This document shows, in pieces, positions 10,080 to 18,698 of a DNA stretch of 64,000 nt; position 1 is the first letter of the stretch, and each line of letters begins with the position of its first letter. The stretch comes from Phytophthora colocasiae (lineage: Eukaryota > Oomycota > Peronosporomycetes > Peronosporales > Peronosporaceae), in assembly GCA_018806915.1 (NCBI GenBank), contig JAGKQI010000052.1, forward strand, positions 744,001-808,000. The letters run 5' to 3'. Below the pieces are notes generated by a model. The model had not been told where the DNA came from. It searched no databases and saw only the letters and a list, made by a program, of their open reading frames with translations. Position numbers and translations under genes: made by a program.

Positions 10080-11266
10080 CGGACTAGCCCTGATTTGTAC
10101 CCAGAGTCAAACCGGACTAGCCCTGATTTGTACCCACGATCGGCCGTTGAAGATCCGACCATACTAGACCCAAGTGTTTTCCGACCGACCAAGACGACCG
10201 ACCATGATCTGTTCGGCACAGCTGGAATTCGGCCATGTTCTTCGGTGTTCTTCGGATGTGTCCGGTCGCCTCCGGATAAGCACGCCTCTACCTATAGTGA
10301 AACCAAGTCTATTTTGCATGTTTAGCTTTACAACAGATAGTTATATATTAAAGAGAGTTCAATTTGCCACCAAGGGCGCAAGTGGAAGAGCGGGAGGTTT
10401 CCCATAAGCCACCACTGTGAGCACTGCCGACCAGCCTCGAAGTCGAGGGCTCGGAGTCAGCGAACAAGCGTCAGGCCGCGTCGACTATTGTCACCGCCGC
10501 GTGAATCTCCGCCAGGTTAAGACCAAGTTGGGAAGGTGATTCGGGCGGCGATTCCCGGGCGTGACCCCTCCCATTTCATATTCCAGTTGGACATTCCAAA
10601 CGGTCGTTTGGTTTGTACATTTCATATTACAACTGCGTTTTAGGAGGTTATTAGTAGTCACCCCTGAAATTGATTGATTGACTGCTGTGTGATTGGACTG
10701 TATTTGTGTGTGTGTATTTTGGAGTGCTCTATAGTATTCCTGGTATACTTGGATAATTGTCTTCTGGGAGTCCAAGTGGACTTGCCAGAAGTGGTGCGCT
10801 AAAGGACCCGGGATTGTGCCAGTGTCCCGGTTGGAGTGTCCAACGTCGTACTGGCATTTGGAGTGCCCACCGCTCAAGGGCCGGAAAGAATAAGAAGCGG
10901 CTGTATATTTGCATTTAACTCTCTTGTATATTGGTTATCTGTTGTTGAAGGTTTTGCTAATAGTCTCTCACCTGCATTCAGACTCAACCACTGCATTTGG
11001 AAGTGCATTAGCACTCTACATCTGGATCCAGTCAAGCTTTTGGAAGTAACTCATCCAGGTGGAACTCCTCGCGTTCGAAGACAAACGACACCTACGAGGG
11101 TAGTCACAAGGTCACACGCCAACCCTCTTTCCGGATACCCGTTTGGATCCCGGTTGGAGGTTCTGACTTTCGTTAGTCCGACCGGACATCTTTCCAGTCG
11201 GACTTATTTTCCGGAAGACACGCTATACGCACCTGGGCGGGAAAAGTGTTCACCCACTTCGCCACA
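10080..11266 (+). repeat. 3' part (1187 bp) of a gypsy GB LTR, plus orientation
   Basis: Matches the GB 5' LTR (44158-45702) from its second 33-bp tandem repeat to its CA end (CGCCACA at 11266). The missing first 359 bp are at 30092-30450 in the other orientation, and the two pieces together make one LTR. The next four bases, ATTA, are one half of the GB target duplication in copia C6. A TATA-like TTATATATTA lies at 10341-10350. Open frames read through this LTR into the copia at 11267 and are fortuitous. Confidence 0.92.
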
Positions 11267-13067
11267 ATTATTGGGGCGCATTGCGGCTTACGAAGGTTTT
11301 ATTGATACGGATAGTGAAGCAGACGACGAAGCCGATGGGTGGAGAGACGACGCCACGCGAGCGGCTACATCGTTTCGCCGGTCTTCACGTATTCGACGCC
11401 CGAATGTTCGACTACAGGACTATGAAGTCGAGATTCCTTCAAGCTTAGTCGTACAAGCAGTCAACTTACTCACAGAACCTCAAAGTGTTCAGGAGGCTCT
11501 TCAAGCTCCTGATGCTGAAAAGTGGAAGGAGGCTTTGGAGAAGGAGTACACAGACTTGAAGCGCAACAACACCTGGAAATTGGTGGATCGTCCAAAAGGC
11601 AAGAAGGTGTTGACTAGCAAGTGGATCTTCGTGCGGAAACGGAACCCGAAGGGTGAAGTAATTCGTCATCGTGCACGGATCACTATCAAGGGCCGTCAAC
11701 AGCGTTACGAGGTGGATTTCTGGGAAACCTATGCGCCTGTTGTTTCGCAAGAAGCTGTCAAGTTAGTGTTGTTGCTGGCATTACACTATGACCTAGAGTG
11801 TGAACACATTGACTTTGTTACGGCCTTCTTGAATGGCCCGCTTGGGGAGGATGTTGAAATTTATATGGAGATCCCTAAGTATTTTAACGATGGAAGTGGC
11901 CGTGTTTGCAGATTATTACGCAGTCTGTATGGATTGAAACAAGCTCCGTTGATCTGGTACGAGCTACTTGATGAACACTTACGATCATGTGGATTTAAAC
12001 GTTCGAAGATGGATAATGGTGTTTACTGGCGTGTAGTGAGAGGAAGCCCTATCTTTCTGACTGTGTACGTGAACGATGTTATCATTGCCGCGAAAGCAGA
12101 GAACGTCAAGTTAGTGCTGAGTGAGCTTGAAGCTAAGTTCAAGACCAAAGACTTGGGATCGGTGAGCTTGCTGCTGGGCATGGAGATCAACTATATCGTA
12201 GGCCAAGCGATGTGGATCTCGCAGCGAAGCCAAATTGAGAAGATTCTCAGTCGGTTTGGCATGGAAAATTGCAGAGCTGTGGCTACCCCGCAGACTCTTG
12301 GTGCTTTGCCGATGACTGCAACGTCTGATGCGGAAGATTTAAATGATCCTAATGTTCCTTATCGTGCCTTGGTTGGTTGTTTACAGTACCTAGTGCAGTG
12401 CACACGCCCTGATCTGGCTAACGCTGTACGCACTCTGGGGAAATACTTGAACAACTACACGCATGAGAACTACACAATGGGCAAGCGAGTGCTGCGGTAC
12501 TTGCATGGAACTATGGACTACGGACTGGTGTGGGAAAAGAAGGAGACGCCTGACTTGCACTTTGTGGCATATGCAGATGCGGATCTTGGGAATGAGAAGG
12601 AGGACAGACACTCCATCTCAGGCTACGTGTTGCAGCTTAATGGCTGTACTTACGCGTACAAGTCCCGCAAGCAGCGGATTGTGACTGACGACACGTGCTG
12701 TGCTAAGTTCGTTGCTGCAAGTGAATGCTCAACGATGATAATATGGACGCACAACCTGTGCAAGGAGCTGAAGCTCAAGCGCCACTACCCTACCATCTTG
12801 TACCAGGACAACCAGGCTACTATTACCGTGTTGACCGGAATAAAGGGCAACTACAAGACAAAGAGTGTGGATCTGAAGTACCACAAAGTTCGGGACTTCC
12901 ACGAGCGTGGAGAGTTCAAAGTTTGCTACTGCCCGTCTGCGGAGAACCTCGCTGACATCTTTACGAAGGCTCTGGGTCCTACTCTGTTTCGAAAGTTTCG
13001 AGAGCGGTTGAACGTTGTACCGTTGCCGCTGGCTATTGAGGATAGCAATGCAGAGGGTCATGAGTAG
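11267..13067 (+). pseudogene. Copia Pol C-terminal half: RT and RNase H (3' half of C6)
   Basis: Continuous frame from the end of the acidic linker through reverse transcriptase (FLNGPLGEDVEIYMEIP, YGLKQAPLIWY) and RNase H to the natural stop. The 5' half is at 45703-49155 on the other strand; GB split the gene and the inversion moved this half. Two catalytic changes are visible: the RT box is YVND (AAC at 12072-12074), and the RNase H AE[FY] glutamate is lysine (AAG at 12705-12707). Even when joined, the enzyme would be expected to be dead. Its closest copy here is C4, in the other palindrome arm. Confidence 0.88.
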
Positions 13068-13136
13068 TTTGCGATCTACAAAGAGATGGAGATGAAGCGA
13101 ATTACTGCAGGCATAGCTGCGGACTCGAAGTGGGAG
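13068..13136 (+). promoter_or_regulatory. Copia 3' untranslated region and polypurine tract (C6)
   Basis: Short non-coding stretch between the pol stop and the 3' LTR. It ends in GAAGTGGGAG, a purine-rich run directly before the TG of the LTR, where the polypurine tract that primes plus-strand DNA is expected. The same run precedes the LTRs at 18629 and 28927 on the minus strand. Confidence 0.6.
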
Positions 13137-13383
13137 TGTGGAGATGACGTGTCGAGCTTCGTCAGCTTCCAGCTCCAGAGTTGAAGAAGCCTGTGCCCAG
13201 TCTCAGTTCTCGAGTGACTATCTTACATATGACAGTTAGGATACTGCGTGTTCTTAACTATAGAGGGGGTTGTCACCTGCGAGGTTTCCCCCTCAATCCC
13301 AAAGCTTCTCCGTGGAAAACAAGTGTGTTTTGGTCTTCTCCGCTACTGCGGTTGCTCGCTCCTATCTGCCTGCTTACTTCACA
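13137..13383 (+). repeat. Copia 3' LTR of C6
   Basis: 247-bp LTR followed by CAAAG (13384-13388). The same five bases (as CTTTG, 49445-49449) flank the 5' LTR of C6 at 49198-49444, giving a perfect 5-bp target duplication for an element whose ends are now 36 kb apart. It is mirrored at 18383-18629. Confidence 0.95.
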
Positions 13384-13512
13384 CAAAGACGATCACCGAC
13401 AAATGAGACTAGTAAAATTGAAAATAACTAGAAAATGAATTCTGGAATTATCTTGCGTCAATGTAACTTCAACATCAACATGGTCAAGTTGGCCCATCGT
13501 CGGGTCTTGCAC

Positions 13513-13913
13513 CTAGAGTAGAGCCTCGAGCTCCGAAACTCCAGCAGCTTCGACATACTGAGCCACGAGCGTCGGGACATCTGCATAGATAGACGCGAGC
13601 GGCTCCCACGAGTTCTTGATGTCTTCGGGACCACGCCAAGCAGCACATAACTGCCATTCTTGAGCAGCAGGCTCGAAACGGTGGTCCGTAATCGCACGAA
13701 CACCCAAGATAATGCCCTGGGAGACATGCTCGCGAATTTCCGCGGTGATGCCTAGTTCAGCATCGCAGTAAAGCTTGAGATGGGAGTCATGCACCTCGAA
13801 CTCATCACCAGTGATGAGGTGCGTCACAATGAACGAGTGCGAAAGGGCCTAGGCTACACGAAACGGTCCAACCCAGCGAACAAGGAGGTTGCTACCACGC
13901 ATGCGCCTGTCAA
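13513..13913 (-). pseudogene. Gypsy integrase C-terminus with chromodomain (GC relic, left arm)
   Basis: Minus-strand remnant of a Ty3/gypsy Pol end. It has a GPY/F-like stretch (LLVRWVGPFRV), an in-frame TAG, then a chromodomain-type tail with a run like WRGPEDIKNSWEPLASI and a final stop at 13513. In chromoviruses this tail helps target integration to chromatin. The relic starts directly at the TG end of the GA LTR, so GA interrupted it. It is an exact mirror of 17853-18253. Confidence 0.75.
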
Positions 13914-14139
13914 TGTGGTGAAGTGAATTCAAATCAAGCCGGACAGGACGCAGAACGACCACGATGATGGGTGACGTGCGACAGTGGTGCTACGATAAGG
14001 ACAGATCCCTGGAACTGGGTACCTACTCTAGGGTGGACCCTAAGTTAGGATCCACTTGGCCTGGCTGACTTAAGTTCGGATCCCACAGTCCTAAGTGCGG
14101 ATCCCACGGCACCGAGTGCGGATCTAGCGGTCCTAAGTG

Positions 14140-14525
14140 CGGATCCTTCAGATCCAAGATCCTCGGATCCGGACGTCGAGATCCAGATTCAAGATCCTCG
14201 GCTCCCGAAGCCGGATCCCCAAGATCCGAGATCCTCGGATCCTGAAGCCGGATCCCCACGATCCAGATCCAGAGATCCAGATCCAAGATCCTTGGATCCA
14301 GATCCAAGATCCTCGGATCCAGATGCCAGAGATCCAGATCCAAGATCCTCGGATCCTGAAGCCGGATCCCCAAGATCCAAGATCCAGAGATCCAGAAGCC
14401 AGAGATCCAGATCCAAGATTCTCGGATCCTGAAGCCGGATCCCCAAGATCCAAGATCCAGAGATCCAGAAGCCGGATCCTCGGATCCCGAAGCTAGATCC
14501 TCGGATCCAAACCCGGATCCTCAAG
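14140..14525. repeat. GGATCC-rich minisatellite in the GA LTR (left arm)
   Basis: Irregular tandem units built on GATCCAGATCCAAGATCC and CTCGGATCCTGAAGCCGG. The motif is so frequent that the region is open in several frames on both strands, with Ser/Gly/Asp/Arg/Ile-rich nonsense peptides. The inverted copy is at about 17237-17640. Confidence 0.9.
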
Positions 14526-14639
14526 GTTTATGACATCAACGTGGTGAAGCAGTTGGAGGAGAGCCAGCATGATCTAAGATAGAGATTTGCGATGGGAAAG
14601 ATAGGGTACAGGATGAGAAACTGGATAGCCATAAATCAG

Positions 14640-14999
14640 AGAGTCGAATTTACCTTCTAGTGCGCAAGTGGTTTTCCTCACGGCTCACCAAGGGAAGAGA
14701 ATAGCGTATTGGCCTCCCCTTAGTGTTCCTACAAGTCACTACGCACACCTAGCTACAGCTAAGACCGGATCCCCGATTTGGCCGGCTTACCTTACGCTAG
14801 TGTAGGGATCTCTCGATATCTCACCCCCCCCTAGAGAGTCGAATTTACCTTCTAGTGCGCAAGTGGTTTTCTTCAGGACCTAAGACACGGGACGAGGATA
14901 GTGTATTGCCCTCCCCCTAGGCTTCCTGCAAGTTTCTTCGCGCACCTAGCTACAGCTAAGACCGGATCCCCGATTTGGCCGGCTTACCTTACGCTAGTG
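14640..14999 (+). repeat. Diverged direct repeat pair within the GA LTR
   Basis: Unit 1 (14640-14802) and unit 2 (14835-14999) both start AGAGTCGAATTTACC and end CTTACGCTAGTG, differ in the middle, and are separated by the C-run. In the right arm the counterpart of unit 2 carries unit-1 bases over about 40 bp (see findings). Confidence 0.85.
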
Positions 15000-15438
15000 A
15001 AGACCCCGGATCCAACGGTGTTGATTGCTTAACCGTAGGATCCCTCGACCTCTCAACACCCTCAAGACCAACCGCTATAGGAGGCGGCAAGCAAGACAGT
15101 AAAGGAAAGGAAAAGGAACCCCACACCCATCAAGGCAACCCCGGATCTAAGGATCCACAAGATCTTCGAGTCCAAGACCAAGATCCCCCAACCAGGACCT
15201 GTGTGCAGGAACCCCCACGCAAGTCCAACCTCCCAAGTCCCCGCCAAGGACGTTCAAGCCCTCACGCCTGTGTACAGTCTCCCGTTCCTGAGAGAGCAGA
15301 TCCCGCCCACTGACGGGTACACAAGGTGAGCCTCAGCAACCCCCACGGTTATCGGAGTACCCCCTCCGTTAGTCAGTGTCTGGGCGCCGTGTGTGAACGT
15401 TGGATCCCTGCTCATTCCAGCGGATCCACTACACCACA

Positions 15439-16350
15439 ATGGTGCGCGTGCCCGGATCTTTTGGGGACGGCGGATATCACCGTGAGTCCGAAGAGACTGT
15501 ACAAGTGAAGGAAGAACCGGGAGAAGAAGTGCCGACGGTCGTTGGATCGCCGTCAGCACCGCTGAACGCTAGATCCACGGATCGGCGGAGCCCTGGGAGG
15601 AGCTCTGCCGACAGGAAGGAGGCGAGTCTGGCAACAGACTCGGAAGAAAAACCTCCCCCTCCTCCCCAGGTCCCTTCGGGGACCCCCGCGGATCGGAACG
15701 CGAGTCCTGATCCGCCGGGTGGGGATTCATCAGCGAAAGCTGTTGGATCTTCATCCACCATCACCACCCCCGCGCAGATCTCAGGTGGTAAAACTTCGAA
15801 GAAGAAGATGAAGACTGCGCGGAAGAAGCTGAGGGCACCAGGATCTGATGTCGACGAGAAGCCGGTGGTGAAATCGGAGTGGTCGTCGACCCAGCTGGAG
15901 GCTTCGTATCGCCGGATCACGCTCGAGGACTTCCTCCGAGAAGACCCTGTGATGAGGATCCTACAACCCCAGTTGGTTGGATCCCTCACCGGCCCGATCA
16001 CGGCGCCGGCGCAGTCTACGAACAGTCTAGACAACGCCTTGGACCTCCTCCGCCTGTTAGAGGAAGCTGGTTTCGCGGCAGGAGCTTTCGATGGGGACTC
16101 ACTTTTCCGCTTGGACCACGACAGGATCCGTATCGCAGCGGCTTCATTATTCAACCGACTAAAGCCCCTCGTGGGTGAACGACGAGCGACCCGGGATCTG
16201 GTGTCCAAGCTAGCGCAGTCCCCAGAGTATCAGACTGGATCCTCTCGATACGCCTCGGCGGAGTCTGAGGCAGGATCCGACAGTCCGTCTGAACCCCTCG
16301 GTTCGAACCGAGGATATCACCGTTGTGGTGTAGTGGATCCGCTGGAATGA
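15439..16350 (+). pseudogene. GA Gag N-terminal fragment (palindrome loop)
   Basis: An open frame of about 300 codons starts at an ATG overlapping the primer site and fills the loop. Its last codons (16324-16350) lie in the inverted LTR. The product is Pro/Ser/Lys-rich at first (about residues 1-145), then has a folded-looking segment (ITLEDFLREDPVMRIL, SLDNALDLLRLLEEAGF) that could be the start of a capsid. I do not recognise a named domain; gag identity is inferred from its place after an LTR and primer site. GGATC occurs at very high density. It is truncated by the inverted LTR, so no protease or RT follows. Confidence 0.6.
15440..15457 (+). promoter_or_regulatory. GA primer-binding site
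   Basis: TGGTGCGCGTGCCCGGAT starts two bases after the CA of the GA LTR. It is identical to the first 18 bases of the GB primer site (44155 down to 44138), so both families use the same primer tRNA, whose 3' end would read ...CGGGCACGCGCACCA. Confidence 0.85.
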
Positions 16351-17852
16351 GCAGGGATCCAACGTTCACACACGGCGCCCAGACACTGACTAACGGAGGG
16401 GGTACTCCGATAACCGTGGGGGTTGCTGAGGCTCACCTTGTGTACCCGTCAGTGGGCGGGATCTGCTCTCTCAGGAACGGGAGACTGTACACAGGCGTGA
16501 GGGCTTGAACGTCCTTGGCGGGGACTTGGGAGGTTGGACTTGCGTGGGGGTTCCTGCACACAGGTCCTGGTTGGGGGATCTTGGTCTTGGACTCGAAGAT
16601 CTTGTGGATCCTTAGATCCGGGGTTGCCTTGATGGGTGTGGGGTTCCTTTTCCTTTCCTTTACTGTCTTGCTTGCCGCCTCCTATAGCGGTTGGTCTTGA
16701 GGGTGTTGAGAGGTCGAGGGATCCTACGGTTAAGCAATCAACACCGTTGGATCCGGGGTCTTCACTAGCGTAAGGTAAGCCGGCCAAATCGGGGATCCGG
16801 TCTTAGCTGTAGCTAGGTGCGCGAAGAAACTTGCAGGAACACTAAGGGGAGGCCAATACACTATCCTCTTCCCTTGTCTTAGGTCCTGAAGAAAACCACT
16901 TGCGCACTAGAAGGTAAATTCGACTCTCTAGGGGGGGGGGGGTGAGATATCGAGAGATCCCTACACTAGCGTAAGGTAAGCCGGCCAAATCGGGGATCCG
17001 GTCTTAGCTGTAGCTAGGTGTGCGTAGTGACTTGTAGGAACACTAAGGGGAGGCCAATACGCTATTCTCTTCCCTTGGTGAGCCGTGAGGAAAACCACTT
17101 GCGCACTAGAAGGTAAATTCGACTCTCTGATTTATGGCTATCCAGTTTCTCATCCTGTACCCTATCTTTCCCATCGCAAATCTCTATCTTAGATCATGCT
17201 GGCTCTCCTCCAACTGCTTCACCACGTTGATGTCATAAACCTTGAGGATCCGGGTTTGGATCCGAGGATCTAGCTTCGGGATCCGAGGATCCGGCTTCTG
17301 GATCTCTGGATCTTGGATCTTGGGGATCCGGCTTCAGGATCCGAGAATCTTGGATCTGGATCTCTGGCTTCTGGATCTCTGGATCTTGGATCTTGGGGAT
17401 CCGGCTTCAGGATCCGAGGATCTTGGATCTGGATCTCTGGCATCTGGATCCGAGGATCTTGGATCTGGATCCAAGGATCTTGGATCTGGATCTCTGGATC
17501 TGGATCGTGGGGATCCGGCTTCAGGATCCGAGGATCTCGGATCTTGGGGATCCGGCTTCGGGAGCCGAGGATCTTGAATCTGGATCTCGACGTCCGGATC
17601 CGAGGATCTTGGATCTGAAGGATCCGCACTTAGGACCGCTAGATCCGCACTCGGTGCCGTGGGATCCGCACTTAGGACTGTGGGATCCGAACTTAAGTCA
17701 GCCAGGCCAAGTGGATCCTAACTTAGGGTCCACCCTAGAGTAGGTACCCAGTTCCAGGGATCTGTCCTTATCGTAGCACCACTGTCGCACGTCACCCATC
17801 ATCGTGGTCGTTCTGCGTCCTGTCCGGCTTGATTTGAATTCACTTCACCACA
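16324..17852 (-). repeat. GA gypsy LTR (right arm, inverted)
   Basis: 1529-bp inverted copy of 13914-15438. The length difference of four is explained by the 12-base G run near 16931-16942. Instead of a primer site, its CA end faces a bit of sequence matching the inner part of the primer tRNA (GGATATCACCG, 16312-16322). The GGATCC minisatellite is at about 17237-17640. Confidence 0.82.
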
Positions 17853-18253
17853 TTGACAGGCGCATGCGTGGTAGCAACCTCCTTGTTCGCTGGGTTGGAC
17901 CGTTTCGTGTAGCCTAGGCCCTTTCGCACTCGTTCATTGTGACGCACCTCATCACTGGTGATGAGTTCGAGGTGCATGACTCCCATCTCAAGCTTTACTG
18001 CGATGCTGAACTAGGCATCACCGCGGAAATTCGCGAGCATGTCTCCCAGGGCATTATCTTGGGTGTTCGTGCGATTACGGACCACCGTTTCGAGCCTGCT
18101 GCTCAAGAATGGCAGTTATGTGCTGCTTGGCGTGGTCCCGAAGACATCAAGAACTCGTGGGAGCCGCTCGCGTCTATCTATGCAGATGTCCCGACGCTCG
18201 TGGCTCAGTATGTCGAAGCTGCTGGAGTTTCGGAGCTCGAGGCTCTACTCTAG
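17853..18253 (+). pseudogene. Gypsy integrase C-terminus with chromodomain (GC relic, right arm)
   Basis: Mirror of 13513-13913, read on the plus strand: LLVRWVGPFRV, in-frame TAG, then the chromodomain-type tail ending at 18253. The DNA between its stop and the copia LTR (18254-18377) is non-coding 3' flank of the same relic. The five bases CTTTG (18378-18382) before the LTR mirror the C6 target duplication. Confidence 0.75.
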
Positions 18254-18382
18254 GTGCAAGACCCGACGATGGGCCAACTTGACCATGTTGATGTTGAAGT
18301 TACATTGACGCAAGATAATTCCAGAATTCATTTTCTAGTTATTTTCAATTTTACTAGTCTCATTTGTCGGTGATCGTCTTTG

Positions 18383-18629
18383 TGTGAAGTAAGCAGGCAG
18401 ATAGGAGCGAGCAACCGCAGTAGCGGAGAAGACCAAAACACACTTGTTTTCCACGGAGAAGCTTTGGGATTGAGGGGGAAACCTCGCAGGTGACAACCCC
18501 CTCTATAGTTAAGAACACGCAGTATCCTAACTGTCATATGTAAGATAGTCACTCGAGAACTGAGACTGGGCACAGGCTTCTTCAACTCTGGAGCTGGAAG
18601 CTGACGAAGCTCGACACGTCATCTCCACA
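18383..18629 (-). repeat. Copia 3' LTR of C4
   Basis: 247-bp LTR, mirror of 13137-13383. Its outer flank is CTTTG, but the 5' LTR of C4 (24272) is flanked by an unrelated GB fragment. C4 therefore has no target duplication of its own; this end looks copied from C6 when the palindrome formed. Confidence 0.95.
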
Positions 18630-18698
18630 CTCCCACTTCGAGTCCGCAGCTATGCCTGCAGTAATTCGCTTCATCTCCATCTCTTTGTAGATCGCAAA

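Larger units (their letters stand above)
13914..15438 (+). repeat. GA gypsy LTR (left arm)
   Basis: 1525-bp LTR running from TGTGGTG to CACCACA (7-bp terminal inverted repeat), followed by one base and a primer-binding site. It contains a GGATCC-rich minisatellite and two diverged 165-bp direct repeats. It carries no protein I recognise; the short open frames in the minisatellite are products of the repeats. The mirror copy is 16324-17852. Confidence 0.82.

Noticed and set aside
10836..11266. N-terminal extension of the RT frame starting at 10836
   Set aside because: This part is the GB LTR; the open frame into copia RT exists only because of the insertion and inversion.
13384..13437. C-terminal exon of a host gene continuing from 49664 across the copia insertion
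   Set aside because: If the inversion is undone the frame does run on for 17 codons, but this stretch is the 3' flank of the GC relic and shows no conserved feature.
14023..14524. Several overlapping open frames of 100-120 codons on both strands
   Set aside because: They come from the GGATCC minisatellite, which lacks stops in many frames; the peptides are periodic nonsense and the inverted copy (17242-17743) shows the same.
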